Shown here one piece after another: positions 7,883 to 17,548 of a stretch of 54,616 nt of DNA. A program made the translations under genes and the position numbers. The notes beneath the pieces were generated by a model, which searched no databases, was not told the DNA's origin, and saw nothing but the letters and a program-made list of their open reading frames with translations. Position 1 is the stretch's first letter. Every line of letters begins with the position of its first letter. The stretch covers positions 1 through 54,616 of the forward strand of contig NZ_FCON02000047.1 of assembly GCF_001544535.1 (NCBI RefSeq). Direction: 5' to 3'. This stretch comes from Caballeronia choica (lineage in GTDB: Bacteria > Pseudomonadota > Gammaproteobacteria > Burkholderiales > Burkholderiaceae).

Positions 7883-9373
7883 CTACGACGCATCCAGATC
7901 GGGCGCTCGCCGCGCGCGCGATGCTTGTTCAAATGCGAAACCGAACCGAAACAGGTCAGGCTCGTGGTAAGGGAGCACGACCAGTTCCATTCCGACCGGC
8001 AGACCGGATTGCGCGAACCCCGCAGGCACGCAAATGGACGGCATCCAGGTTTGCGACGCTATCAATGTATTGGTCGGAAATGTGAGGGTATTCGTCTTGC
8101 CAGCCCGCACGTCGTCCTTCTTTGGGGGTAGAACCTGCACCGTTGGATAGCACAGCGCCTGGACATTGGCGTCGGCCATCACCTTCACGACCAGGCGCTG
8201 AAACCTGTCCCGCGCGGCGAGCTTGCGGTAATAGTTGGCGTCGTCCTCGGGATGTTCCGGGCCTTCGAAAACCGCCTGCAAGAGATCCAGTACCGGATGG
8301 AATTTTCCGTCCCGCCGAATTGCTTCGAGCGACCGATAAGGCATCGTCTCGCGCTCGGCGAGGAACGTGCTGATATCGGCGCGCGAGTGCGTCAGATACA
8401 ACGACGTCTCGAGAATGCGCTCGAGCAGGTCAGGCACGAACACGTCGACTGTTTGCGCGCCCGCGCGGCGCATGTCGTCCAGTGCGCGTCGAACGACCGC
8501 GTTTACCTGGGCGCATTCAGGATTGGAGTCGTCCCCAAAGGCCTGCGTCAGAATCCCGATTCTTACCCCTTCAAGGCCCGCTGCATCGAGGTGGTCGGTA
8601 TAGCTGCCCTTGTGCGCGGCGATTGTGTGCGCCACCGTGTACTCGTCAGCAGGATCGTAACCGACAAGGCTATCGAGCACGATCGCTGCATCCCTCACCG
8701 TGCGAGTAATGGGCCCGGCCGTATCCTGGAAGACGACGAGAGGCGACATGCCATCGCGGCTGATGAGGCCCGGCGTGACGCGTACGCCAACCAGGTTATT
8801 GAAACTTGCCGGCAACCTGATCGAACCGCCAGTGTCTTCGCCTATTCCGACGAGTCCCAGATTCGCCGCGACCGCGGCGGCCGTGCCGCCGCTGGAGCCT
8901 CCGCAATCGTGTTCGATATCGTACGGATTTCGGGTTTCCCCGCTGCGCGACGAGAAGCCGAACCAGGACGTCGCGAAATCGGGCATCGCAGTTTTCCCGA
9001 GAATCAGCGCGCCGGCAGCCTTGAGTTGTGTGATGGCGGTCGCGTCGTTTTCAGGAATGTAGCCCTGCATGGCCACGGAGCCGAACGACGTCTCGATACC
9101 CGCGGTTTCGATCTGGTCCTTGACAAGCACAGGCACGCCGTGAAGTGGGCCTTGCAGTCTCCCGGTCTGCCCGAATGCACTATCGAGCGCGCGTGCCTCG
9201 TCGAGTACGTTTGGATTGATCGTCACGATGGCATTGAGCTTCGGCCCGTTGCGGTCGATCGCCTCGATTCGACCCAGATACGCTTCGACCAGTGCCACGG
9301 CGGTCAACGATCCATCACGGAACGCGGTTTGCACTGACTCGATCGTGGCCTCTTGCAACAGGAATGTGGACAT
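7883..9373 (-). CDS. Amidase-signature family amidase
   Basis: 496 residues from ATG 9373, chosen because GAGGAAA lies about nine bases before it; the longer frame from 9445 adds 24 unconvincing residues. The Ser-cisSer-Lys triad of the amidase-signature family is complete: Lys in VLVKDQIETAG, the Gly/Ser loop in DCGGSSGGTAAAV and the nucleophile segment GEDTGGSIRLPA. The closest type by feel is the long (about 500 residue) glutamyl-amidotransferase-like amidase of unknown substrate, not a GatA. It probably hydrolyses a small amide in the cytosol. It lies downstream of the PxpA-like gene on the same strand, so lactam or amide catabolism is a reasonable guess. It is convergent with the CitE-like gene. 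Confidence 0.87.
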   Translation of the reverse strand: MSTFLLQEATIESVQTAFRDGSLTAVALVEAYLGRIEAIDRNGPKLNAIVTINPNVLDEARALDSAFGQTGRLQGPLHGVPVLVKDQIETAGIETSFGSVAMQGYIPENDATAITQLKAAGALILGKTAMPDFATSWFGFSSRSGETRNPYDIEHDCGGSSGGTAAAVAANLGLVGIGEDTGGSIRLPASFNNLVGVRVTPGLISRDGMSPLVVFQDTAGPITRTVRDAAIVLDSLVGYDPADEYTVAHTIAAHKGSYTDHLDAAGLEGVRIGILTQAFGDDSNPECAQVNAVVRRALDDMRRAGAQTVDVFVPDLLERILETSLYLTHSRADISTFLAERETMPYRSLEAIRRDGKFHPVLDLLQAVFEGPEHPEDDANYYRKLAARDRFQRLVVKVMADANVQALCYPTVQVLPPKKDDVRAGKTNTLTFPTNTLIASQTWMPSICVPAGFAQSGLPVGMELVVLPYHEPDLFRFGFAFEQASRARRAPDLDAS

Positions 9374-9513
9374 GGCGATGGTTTCCTCAAAATGGATGGT
9401 CAATTCCGTCAACTGAATTGGTGCAGAGTTCGTCAAAGCGCGCATCGATGCACGAGAGCGCCGGACGGCATGTGTCTGGAAGGAAGCGCCGCTTCAGCGC
9501 CGGTCGCTCGCCA

Positions 9514-10275
9514 TTACCCCCGTCGCACGGCAATTCCATGATTCGACAGCTCGGCACGAACCGCCTTCAGGAGTTCCAGCGCTCCCGGCGTGTCGCTGTG
9601 CACGCAAACCGTTGCGAAGTCGATCTCGATGTCGTGACCAGACACGGTTTCGACGACACCGTCGACACATGCCCGAATGACTTTTTCAGCAACGCGCTGC
9701 GAGTCCATGACACCTACCTGCCGGGTAAAGACGATCGACCCGGAATCGTCGTAATCCCGGTCGGCGAAGAACTCGCAAGCGACCGGCTGGCCAGCGTCGA
9801 GGGCGCATCGATGAATATGCGTTCCGCTCATGCAAAATACAGGAAGCTCCGGATCGAGCCGCCTCATTGCCGCTATGAGCGACTCGGCAAACTGCTGGTC
9901 GGCGGCTGCGTGCATATACAGTGCGCCGTGCAATTTGACGTGCGTGAGTGCGACGTCGTGAAAATGTGCGAATTCGCGCAGCGCACCGACCTGATAGATG
10001 ACGTCATGAACCAGTTCCTGTGCTGAAGCCCGAATGTTTCTGCGCCCGAACCCAACGAGATCGCGGTAGCCCGGATGCGCACCCACGCCGACGTCATGGC
10101 GCTTCGCCAGCGCCACAGTGCTCGCCATGATGTTGGGGTCGCCCGCGTGAAAACCCGTGGCGATATTGGCCGAACTGATCAGCGGCATGATGTCCTCGTC
10201 GACGCCTCCGCCGATCGACCATGCCCCAAACCCTTCTCCCATATCAGAGTTCAGGTCGATCCATTGCTTCTTCAC
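9514..10275 (-). CDS. pxpA: LamB/YcsF family protein, PxpA-like (5-oxoprolinase subunit A)
   Basis: 253 residues, full length. Family motifs are complete: [15 protein letters not shown] at the N-terminus, [16 protein letters not shown] near 35, [17 protein letters not shown] near 63 and [16 protein letters not shown] near 112. PxpA works with PxpB and PxpC to open 5-oxoproline (pyroglutamate) with ATP. Neither partner is in the window, so either they are elsewhere or this protein acts on another lactam, perhaps with the neighbouring amidase. A LysR gene lies divergently upstream. The family is certain; the exact substrate is not. Confidence 0.85.
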   Translation of the reverse strand: MKKQWIDLNSDMGEGFGAWSIGGGVDEDIMPLISSANIATGFHAGDPNIMASTVALAKRHDVGVGAHPGYRDLVGFGRRNIRASAQELVHDVIYQVGALREFAHFHDVALTHVKLHGALYMHAAADQQFAESLIAAMRRLDPELPVFCMSGTHIHRCALDAGQPVACEFFADRDYDDSGSIVFTRQVGVMDSQRVAEKVIRACVDGVVETVSGHDIEIDFATVCVHSDTPGALELLKAVRAELSNHGIAVRRG

Positions 10276-10580
10276 TTTCAGTCTCCGTTCCTAGCATTAG
10301 CCGTCGCACCCAGTAACGATAGATGCTGACGCCACATTGAAGAAGTTCTTTCTTTATATATCCGCATATCTGATTTATTTATATCCGGGGCAGGAAGAAG
10401 TCCGCCGTTACTTTCCACGGTAAGCCGTCACGACACCTTGGCTATGGATCGGGGCTTATCTAAACCGAAAATCAACCCTCCGCGGTATTCGTTTATCAGA
10501 TAATCACAAGGGGCCAAATTTCTTCACACCGTTGATCCGGGCCCTTATCACGCGCCAATGTTGAACCTTGGAGGTAACAA
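10276..10580. promoter_or_regulatory. Divergent promoter region, pxpA / LysR
   Basis: 305 bases without a gene, noticeably AT-rich around 10350-10390. TATCTGATTTA at 10367-10377 and TTTATCAGATA at 10492-10502 form an imperfect inverted repeat of the core TATCTGAT, some 115 bases apart, possible paired sites for the divergent LysR. GGAGGTAAC at 10570-10578 is the ribosome binding site of the LysR gene. Confidence 0.45.
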
Positions 10581-11522
10581 ATGTCGCTGTCGTTTCGTCA
10601 ACTCCGGTACTTCGTTGCGGCTGCCGAACTAGGGCAGCTGTCACGCGCCGCGGTGGAGCTGAACATCAGCCAGTCGGCGATCACCGTCGCGATTCGGGAA
10701 CTCGAGGAGACGCTCGGGGCAAGGCTGCTGAACCGTACCGCCCAGGGCGTCGAACTGACCGACGTGGGCCGACGTTTCCTCAGTCATGCGTACGCGATAC
10801 TCGCGAGCGTCGACGAGGCACTCAAGGTGCCTGACATCGAAAGCACGATCGAGGGAACGCTCAGCCTTGCGGCAAGCTACACGTTGCTCGGCTATTTTCT
10901 GCCCTACCACCTGCAACGACTGGCAACGCTTTATCCACGCATTTCGATCCGCCTTTACGAAGCGAGACGGGACGAAATCGAAGAAGGGCTGTTGAATAAC
11001 CGGTATGACATGGGAGTGTTATTGGCCGACAACGTGACGAACCCTGAACTCTCGGTCGAACGGCTGTTCGCGTCGACGCGGCGGCTCTGGGTGCCCGCAC
11101 AACATCCGTTGCTTCAGAAGCGAGCCGTGACATTCGCTGATGTGGCGAAAGAGCCTTTCATCATGTTGACCGTCGACGAAGCGGCGCAAACGGCCGCGCG
11201 TTACTGGCAGGACACGAACTTCCAGCCACATGTGATATTGCGTACGTCCTCTGTCGAGGCAGTACGGAGCATGGTTGCGAACGGTAGCGGGGTCGCGATT
11301 CTGTCCGACATGGTGTACCGGCCGTGGTCATTGGAGGGCAAGCGTATCGAAACGGTCACGCTGAAAAACGCAGTACCGGCCATGACGGGAGGCGTCGCTT
11401 GGTCGGGCAGAGTTGAACCGAGTACGCCGATGCAATTGTTTCTGGAGTATTTTCGACAGACGTTCAGTTCGCCCCATCTTCCATCCGCCGCGCTGCGCCA
11501 GGGACGGTCTGGGTCACGATAG
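10581..11522 (+). CDS. LysR-family regulator, divergent from pxpA-like gene
   Basis: 313 residues. The HTH domain is intact (FRQLRYFVAAAELGQLSRAA, then VELNISQSAITVAIRELEETL, residues 4-48) and is followed by a normal effector-binding domain (IEGTLSLAASYTLLGYFLP). GGAGGTAAC lies directly upstream of the ATG. Position and orientation suggest it controls the pxpA-like gene and perhaps the amidase behind it. The effector is unknown; a lactam or its hydrolysis product would fit the context. Confidence 0.9.
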   Translation: MSLSFRQLRYFVAAAELGQLSRAAVELNISQSAITVAIRELEETLGARLLNRTAQGVELTDVGRRFLSHAYAILASVDEALKVPDIESTIEGTLSLAASYTLLGYFLPYHLQRLATLYPRISIRLYEARRDEIEEGLLNNRYDMGVLLADNVTNPELSVERLFASTRRLWVPAQHPLLQKRAVTFADVAKEPFIMLTVDEAAQTAARYWQDTNFQPHVILRTSSVEAVRSMVANGSGVAILSDMVYRPWSLEGKRIETVTLKNAVPAMTGGVAWSGRVEPSTPMQLFLEYFRQTFSSPHLPSAALRQGRSGSR

Positions 11523-11618
11523 CGTTAGTGGCGCTTTCGGGGCAATGCAACCTCCGCGGTGCCCTGTCAGGATTTCCTGTTATCAACCCAGCGCGATTGC
11601 AGGAACTGAGGATTTCTG

Positions 11619-12570
11619 CTACTGAAAGCCTTCGTGTCGCGCAGTGAGATGAATACCGGCGAGCATGCAGCTCACCGATCCCCCCGCCATCTCGATCGTC
11701 GGCACCCGAAGTGGCACGAGCCGTACCGAATCCTCGATAACAGAGCGTTGTCGCGGCGTGAGGGACGCCACGCCACGCCCGACATCGCGAGCACGCGTCC
11801 TTCGCTTCCTGAAAGCTCCAGCGCCGCCCCTGCGAAGTTGGCGATCTGCTCCGCGTCCAGCTTTATCACCTTCCTACCGCCCTCTTCCATGCGCTCGCCT
11901 ATTTTCCTTCGGTTTCGATCACCTTCATAAGATCAAGGCACACAAGCGAAAACTCGGTCGCAATACTCATCATCACGTTCGTGTGATAAATGGCGCAGCC
12001 CTATTGGTGCAGCGTACTGAACGTTACGGGCTCAAAGTTGAAATGTGCGCAAAAGCGCTGCATCGCGATCGGATCGGAGCGCCGCGAGCATGCGCAGTAA
12101 GCGATGCGCGCGACATGGTCTAGAACCATTGCGCCGGTCCCTTCGAGGTAGACCCTCTCGTATTCGAAACCCGAATAGTCAAATACCTCTCGGAGCCGGT
12201 ACTCGCTCTTCAGCATCTCGACGACGTCTGGGCGTCGCTCGCGCCGGCGGTTGATTGACTTCATCGGGTACAACACAATCCGCCCACCATGGTGGGTCGA
12301 GAACCAGTTGCTTGGAAATACGGAATCCGGCGTGCCGCGTTCGCCATCATCATCAAACACATGAGTTCGCACGCCTGCTCGCTCGAGCGCGTCAGCAGCC
12401 CGCATTACCTCGATATTCGCAGCTTCTGCAATGGCAGCCATTTCCGCGGAATTCTGCAGGTTAGTCGTACGCTGGAAGACGTTATCGATCGCAGTTTCCG
12501 GGTTCGGATAGAACCTGCTTGGACGGATCAGTACTACGGCGGCGGGCGCCTGACACGAGTGGGAGCTCAT
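11619..12570 (-). pseudogene. Broken ctlX paralogue (citrulline hydrolase-like)
   Basis: A decayed copy of the intact ctlX at 14670-15599. Residues from MSSHSCQAPAAVVLIRPSRF to FEPVTFSTLHQ are open and align closely with the intact protein. An in-frame TAG at 12001-12003 interrupts it just before GCAIYHTNVMMSIATEF, a second TAG follows near 11911, and the remaining homology (KLDAEQIANFAGAALELSG, then VPTIEMAGGSVSCMLAGIHL) lies in two other frames. The catalytic Cys segment near the C-terminus survives only as sequence. It sits on the opposite strand from the intact gene, on the other side of lrp and ocd, so it is an old inverted duplicate and not a recent split. Confidence 0.88.
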
Positions 12571-12612
12571 ACAATTTCGATTGGCGAAGTTGGGACCTAG
12601 GAATGATTGCAA

Positions 12613-12912
12613 GCCGCTCGGTAACCGCTTAAGCAGGCAAATCCGGCAGTTGGGATGCGGGGAGTTCAGCGAGCTTCGTGAACTTGCCTCATCGAGCGGG
12701 TCCTCGGTCTAGCAAAAGCCTATTGTCCTGCGCCCTCGAGCCAACAGAAAGATCGCAGATTGTGCAAACTCGCGGCGAGCTTGCGCATAGTGCTTCCAAA
12801 GACGTGGCATTCTGTCGGTTGAACCCAGCTAGGCCGCCATCCGGTCAGTCAGTGAAACGGACGAGCCGCGGGATCTATTCGTCCACCGCACCGCCTTCGA
12901 TCCCCGTCGTGC
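12613..12912. other. Intergenic, no feature recognised
   Basis: 300 bases between the broken ctlX copy and the end of the Lrp-type regulator. I see no coding signal, repeat or clear hairpin. It may hold decayed upstream DNA of the ctlX duplicate. Confidence 0.4.
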
Positions 12913-13344
12913 TCACAGCTTGTGCGTCGAGAGGAGGATGCTGGTCTCCGTGCCGGCGATTCCGTCAATCAGACGGATTGCTCCAAGCACGCGGTCGAAG
13001 TTCTCCAACGTATCGGCTCGCAACTCCGCGATCATGTCCCAGCGTCCATTGGTGCTATGGATGGTCGCCACGTTCGGATGTCCGCGAAGCACCTTCATCA
13101 CGTCTTTCGCTCGATTACCTTCAACGGCAATCGTCATTAACGCGCGGATCTGATGCGGCTCGGCCGCCGGTTTCAGTCGCACGGTGTATCCAACGATTAC
13201 CCCGGTTTTTTCGAGGCGAGTTAGACGGTTTTGGACCGTTGCCCGCGCAACGCGCAAGTGCTTTGCCAGCGTCACCACCGACATCCGGGCGTCGTCGCGC
13301 AGCAGCGAAATCAATTGCTTGTCGACATCGTCGAGATTAGTCAC
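12913..13344 (-). CDS. Lrp/AsnC-family regulator of citrulline/ornithine genes
   Basis: 143 residues, the normal size. The N-terminal HTH is clear (LDDVDKQLISLLRDDARMSVV, then KHLRVARATVQNRLTRLEKTG, residues 4-48), followed by the RAM/effector domain (VMKVLRGHPNVATIHSTNG). Such proteins form octamers or hexadecamers that sense amino acids. It is divergent from ornithine cyclodeaminase across 192 bases (13345-13536), so it probably regulates ocd-ctlX in response to ornithine, citrulline or arginine. That last point is inference from position. Confidence 0.9.
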   Translation of the reverse strand: MTNLDDVDKQLISLLRDDARMSVVTLAKHLRVARATVQNRLTRLEKTGVIVGYTVRLKPAAEPHQIRALMTIAVEGNRAKDVMKVLRGHPNVATIHSTNGRWDMIAELRADTLENFDRVLGAIRLIDGIAGTETSILLSTHKL

Positions 13345-13536
13345 ATTCCCACCGATATGAAGCCAGCGGCGCCGCTTTCTACCGCCCGGATTGGCATAAA
13401 GTCAGTCGTGGCTGTCATTCTGCTACTCAGCCCAGCAAAACTGCAACCTTTGCTAGCTTTTTGTTGGCTCGAAGAACGTGAATAATCTCTCCAGCGCTTT
13501 CGACACCGCAGCCAACAACAGCCTGGAGATCCGGTA

Positions 13537-14613
13537 ATGACTTGCTTCCTGGACGTACCCGCAACCTATCGACTCGTCGCGGACATCGGCGTCCCGCGAT
13601 TCTTGAAGGAACTCGCCGACACGATTCATACCGATTACCTTCGGTGGCCCGACTTTGACAAGTCACCACGCCTTGCCTGCCACTCGTCGGTTGGCGTGAT
13701 TGAGTTGATGCCCGTCGCGGATTCAAACCTGTTCGCCTTCAAGTACGTGAACGGCCATCCCATCAACGCCGATCGCGGCATCCATACCGTGATGGCATTT
13801 GGCGCATTGGCGGACGTCCACACGGGCTATCCTATTTTCCTGTCCGAACTTACCTTGACGACCGCACTGCGCACGGCCGCTACGTCGGCGATGGCTGCCA
13901 AGGCGCTCGCCCGCCCCGATTGCCGCACCATGGCTCTGATCGGGAATGGGGCGCAGAGCGAATTCCAGGCGATAGCCTTTCACACGATGCTCGGCATCGA
14001 AGAGATTCGCGTGTTCGACGTCGATCCTCGCGCCACCGACAAGCTGATCGCGAATCTCGCGGGATTCCCACGGTTGCGAGTCGTGCGGGCAAGCTCGACC
14101 GCGGAAGCCGTGCGCGGTTCCGACATCGTCACAACCGTCACTGCGGACAAGGCGTACGCGACCATCGTCACGCCCGAGATGATCGAGCCCGGCATGCACC
14201 TCAACGCAGTCGGAGGCGACTGCCCGGGAAAAACGGAGCTGCACGCCGACGTGCTGCGCATGGCGACCGTCTTTGTGGAGTTTGAGCCGCAGACCCGCAT
14301 CGAAGGCGACATCCAGCAACTGCCGGGCGACTTTCCGGTAACCGAACTCTGGCGCGTGCTGCGCGGCGAGGCAACTGGCCGGGTACGCGCCGACCAGATC
14401 ACGGTGTTCGACTCGGTGGGCTTCGCGCTCGAAGACTACTCTGCACTGCGCTATCTGCATGGTCTCACGCAGGCCCGGAAGGCCGGTATTCAAGTCGCCT
14501 TGATCCCGCCTGCTCGCGATCCCAAAAACCTATTCGACGAGTTGGCAACATTGCACACAACCACGGGAGGCGCGATTGAGGTCGATTGCGAGGCCATGGC
14601 GCTGGGCCAATAA
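13537..14613 (+). CDS. ocd: Ornithine cyclodeaminase
   Basis: 358 residues, the length of ornithine cyclodeaminases of the mu-crystallin family, which convert L-ornithine to L-proline and ammonia with bound NAD. It shows the substrate region FKYVNGHPIN near 70, the Rossmann motif LIGNGAQSEFQAIAFH near 133, HLNAVGGDCPGKTELH near 225 and the catalytic Asp region TVFDSVGFALEDYSA near 290, all typical. It is the first gene of an operon with ctlX and a LivK-like binding protein, which makes ornithine the most likely substrate; related lysine or alanine enzymes are less likely. It is divergent from the Lrp-type regulator. Confidence 0.9.
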   Translation: MTCFLDVPATYRLVADIGVPRFLKELADTIHTDYLRWPDFDKSPRLACHSSVGVIELMPVADSNLFAFKYVNGHPINADRGIHTVMAFGALADVHTGYPIFLSELTLTTALRTAATSAMAAKALARPDCRTMALIGNGAQSEFQAIAFHTMLGIEEIRVFDVDPRATDKLIANLAGFPRLRVVRASSTAEAVRGSDIVTTVTADKAYATIVTPEMIEPGMHLNAVGGDCPGKTELHADVLRMATVFVEFEPQTRIEGDIQQLPGDFPVTELWRVLRGEATGRVRADQITVFDSVGFALEDYSALRYLHGLTQARKAGIQVALIPPARDPKNLFDELATLHTTTGGAIEVDCEAMALGQ

Positions 14614-14669
14614 GCGTCGCCGATACCCAAGAACGACAACCATCCAATACGCTGTTCTATCTGACTTAC

Positions 14670-15599
14670 ATGAGCACTATTTCGATTCAGGCACCCAGCG
14701 CTGTAGTCGTCATCCGGCCGCACTGCTTCCATCCCAATCCCGAAACTGCGGCTGACAACACTTTTCAGGCCACAGACCGCAAGCAGAATACTGCGGCGCT
14801 TGCGGCCGCGGCGCGGAACGAGGTTTCGGACGCTGCGGCGGCTTTGGAGCGGGCGGGAGTACGCACCCACGTCTTCGACGATCACGGCGAAAATCAGACC
14901 CCCGACTCCGTGTTTCCGAACAACTGGTTCTCAACCCATGCAGGCGGTCATATCGCGCTGTATCCGATGCACTGCGCGAACCGCCGGCGCGAACGACGTA
15001 CCGATGTCGTCGAGATGCTGAAAGCGCAATATCGTGTTCAGGACGTGATTGATTACTCAGGTCTCGAGTACGACGGGGTTTTCCTGGAGGGCACCGGTGC
15101 CATGGTGCTCGACCATGTCGCACGCGTTGCCTACACCGGTCGTTCGCGTCGCGCCGACCCCGCTGCCTTGGAGCGCTTCTGTACGCATTTCAACTTCGAG
15201 CCGATGTGTTTCGACACCGCTGACCATTCGGGCCGTGCCGTATATCACACCAACGTAATGATGAGCATCGGCACCGAGTTTGCGCTCGTAGGCCTCGATT
15301 TGATCACTAATGGGGCTCGCCGCGCGGAAGTTGAACAACGACTTCATGAAAGTGGGCGGGCCGTAATTGCGCTCGATCACAAACAGATCGACAACTTCGC
15401 AGGCAACGCGCTCGAACTCACGGGCAACAACGGTCGAGTGCTCGCGTTGTCCGAACGCGCGGCTGAAAGTCTGACGCAGCAACAACGCACACAGATCGAG
15501 CGATCCGCGCGCCTGCTTCCTCTTCGGGTCCCCACCATTGAAATGGCTGGTGGCTCAGTGCGCTGCATGCTCGCCGGCATCCATCTCGCACGACGCTAA
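14670..15599 (+). CDS. ctlX: CtlX-type citrulline hydrolase (guanidino-modifying superfamily)
   Basis: 309 residues from ATG 14670, the start shared with the broken copy. The protein belongs to the amidinotransferase/DDAH-like beta-propeller group. It contains DSVFPNNWFSTHAGG near 76 (Asn/Asp/His region), EGTGAMVLDHVARVAY near 145, AVYHTNVMMSIGTEFALVGL near 190, and the C-terminal nucleophile motif MAGGSVRCMLAGIHL near 300. The family member CtlX is reported to act in citrulline use, giving ornithine, which the upstream cyclodeaminase would turn into proline. No strong Shine-Dalgarno is visible 5-12 bases upstream, so translational coupling to ocd (56-base gap) is not obvious. Confidence 0.85.
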   Translation: MSTISIQAPSAVVVIRPHCFHPNPETAADNTFQATDRKQNTAALAAAARNEVSDAAAALERAGVRTHVFDDHGENQTPDSVFPNNWFSTHAGGHIALYPMHCANRRRERRTDVVEMLKAQYRVQDVIDYSGLEYDGVFLEGTGAMVLDHVARVAYTGRSRRADPAALERFCTHFNFEPMCFDTADHSGRAVYHTNVMMSIGTEFALVGLDLITNGARRAEVEQRLHESGRAVIALDHKQIDNFAGNALELTGNNGRVLALSERAAESLTQQQRTQIERSARLLPLRVPTIEMAGGSVRCMLAGIHLARR

Positions 15600-15664
15600 C
15601 ACGAGTGATCGATCCGCCTCAATCAACACTTCACCTACAACATCCGATGACTGGAGAGAGACAA

Positions 15665-16810
15665 ATGCGATTTTCGCTTAACGGACGTGTCCAATTCACG
15701 ATCGCTGCCGCGCTTTGTGTCACATTGCCGTGCGCCGCACTGGCTGGCCAGGACGACATCGTAGTAAAGATCGGGCATGCTGCCCCACTGACCGGCGGTA
15801 GCGCGCACTTGGGAAAGGACGATGAAAACGGTGCACGCCTGGCGATCGAAGAGATCAATGCCGCGGGTCTGACAGTCGGCGGCAAGCGCGTCACGCTTCA
15901 ACTCGTGTCCGAGGACGATGCGGGCGATCCGCGCCAAGCGACTCAGGTTGCACAGAAGCTGGTTGATGACAAGGTCGTTGCCGTCATCGGCCATTTGAAT
16001 TCCGGCAACTCCATTCCCGCCTCTCGAATCTATAACGACGCGAACATCGTCGAGATATCGCCCTCGGCAACCAATCCAATTTATACACAGCAAGGCTTCA
16101 AGACCACCTACCGGTTGGTTGCAACCGATGCACAGCAAGGCCCTGCCCTCGCCGACTATGCATCGAAGGTACTAAAAGCAAAAGCCGTTGCGATCATCGA
16201 CGACTCCACCGCGTATGGACAAGGACTCGCAAACGAGTTCGAGAAGCGCGCGAAAGCGGTTGGCATCAGCGTTGTCTCGCACGATGCCGCAACCGACAAG
16301 TCGATTGACTTCCGCGGCATTCTGACAAAGATCAAGGGTCAGCGCCAGGACGTCATCATGTACGGAGGTATGGACGCGACGGGCGGTCCGCTCGCCAAAC
16401 AGGCGGCCCAGCTGGCAATCCCCGCAAAGGTGCTCGCAGGCGACGGGGTTTGCACACCCAAAGTGGCAGGGCTCGCGGGCTCCGCGAGCAAAAATATCAT
16501 TTGCTCAATCGCTGGTTTGCCGCTTGAAAAGATGGAGCGCGGCAAGGATTTCGAGAAGCGGTATGTTGCGCGCTTCAATCAGCGCATCGAAGTCTACGCG
16601 CCGTTCACCTATGACGCGGTGTACATTATCGCGGACGCGATGAAACGCTCGGGATCGGTTCAATCCAAAGATATTCTCAGGGCGATGCCATCCACCTCGT
16701 ACACGGGCATCATCGGCACGACGCAGTTCGATGCCCATGGCGACCTCAAACAAAGCGCGATCTCGCTCTACGAGTATGTTGACGGAAAGCAGAGCCTACT
16801 CGACGTCTGA
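15665..16810 (+). CDS. Periplasmic branched-chain/amino-acid ABC substrate-binding protein
   Basis: 381 residues of the LivK type-I binding-protein fold. The ATG at 15665 is preceded by GGAGAG. A signal peptide covers about residues 1-27 (LNGRVQFTIAAALCVTLPCA, then ALA|GQ). The ligand-binding start VVKIGHAAPLTGGSAHLGKD and the later VIGHLNSGNSIPASRIY and GMDATGGPLAKQA are diagnostic. It follows ctlX by 65 bases and so probably binds citrulline, ornithine or arginine for import. No permease or ATPase genes (livHMGF) are nearby, so it must use components encoded elsewhere. Confidence 0.9.
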   Translation: MRFSLNGRVQFTIAAALCVTLPCAALAGQDDIVVKIGHAAPLTGGSAHLGKDDENGARLAIEEINAAGLTVGGKRVTLQLVSEDDAGDPRQATQVAQKLVDDKVVAVIGHLNSGNSIPASRIYNDANIVEISPSATNPIYTQQGFKTTYRLVATDAQQGPALADYASKVLKAKAVAIIDDSTAYGQGLANEFEKRAKAVGISVVSHDAATDKSIDFRGILTKIKGQRQDVIMYGGMDATGGPLAKQAAQLAIPAKVLAGDGVCTPKVAGLAGSASKNIICSIAGLPLEKMERGKDFEKRYVARFNQRIEVYAPFTYDAVYIIADAMKRSGSVQSKDILRAMPSTSYTGIIGTTQFDAHGDLKQSAISLYEYVDGKQSLLDV

Positions 16811-16891
16811 AGATGTGAACGCCGAGCTGAATGCTTCAGACCCAAGCGCAAGCCGACGGCGCCCGCTCGGTCAATTGCAGCGGTGTCGTAG

Positions 16892-17525
16892 GTTGGGCTA
16901 ACGCTGCTTGGCGAAGTTGTCGACCGGTTCCAGGCGCGTATGCCCTAGGTAAGGATAGAATTCTGTGAAGGATTGGCGACGGTATCTATACCCCGTTTGC
17001 GCGATGGAACACTCGATCTCTCGATTGGGCGAGCCAGCCCGAGGACGAAGACGGACGAATTCAACCGTGTACCACTGTTTCGTACCGGTTATGCGATAGT
17101 CGGCCGTGCAGGCCATCGCCTGGCTGGCGGCCGCTCGCTGCAGGAACTAAAGGATGCCGAATGGGTCCTTGAATCGCGACTCTTCCGTCGACGACCTCGC
17201 TTCGGACAACGCGTACGCCGAATACTGCCGGGCCTCCGAACCGCGTATCTATATATCGCATTCCAGCGGAATCGCGCTCGGGCTGGTCGCCAACACATAT
17301 ATGTTGACGCTCATGCCCTGGCCGCTCGCCGAACTGCTCGTGAGCAGGGAACGGTTATCCGTCTTCCCGCTCGTCGACTCCATTGCGGAAGCGGAGATCA
17401 GCCTCATCTAGCGGCGCGCCGCACCGCTTAGCACCGCGGCGAAATGCTTTGTGGAGTGCCTGACCAGCGTGATCCGCACCTCCATGACGTCCGACGATCC
17501 TTTCAAGCGCCGTGCCTGCTGTAGG
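16892..17525 (+). pseudogene. LysR-family regulator fragment (effector domain only)
   Basis: Homology to the effector domain of the intact LysR at 28175-29134 begins at VGLTLLGEVVDRFQARMP (near 16892), hits a TAG at 16946-16948, resumes with VRIEFCEGLATVSIPRLRDG and continues as DEFNRVPLFRTGYAIVGRAG. It then shifts frame to YISHSSGIALGLVANTYML and MPWPLAELLVSRERL, meets another TAG at 17409-17411 and ends around DPFKRRA. The whole HTH domain is missing. It is therefore a decayed duplicate of the 28-29 kb regulator, or of a close relative. Confidence 0.85.
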
Positions 17526-17548
17526 CGGTACGCGCGGCCAACCCGCGA

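Noticed and set aside
8252-9337. 361-codon plus-strand frame
   Set aside because: Antisense shadow of the amidase, whose Ser-Ser-Lys triad is clear.
16973-17431. Possible intact small gene of 152 codons
   Set aside because: Only its first half is LysR-like; the homology leaves this frame and continues in another, so it is part of a pseudogene.
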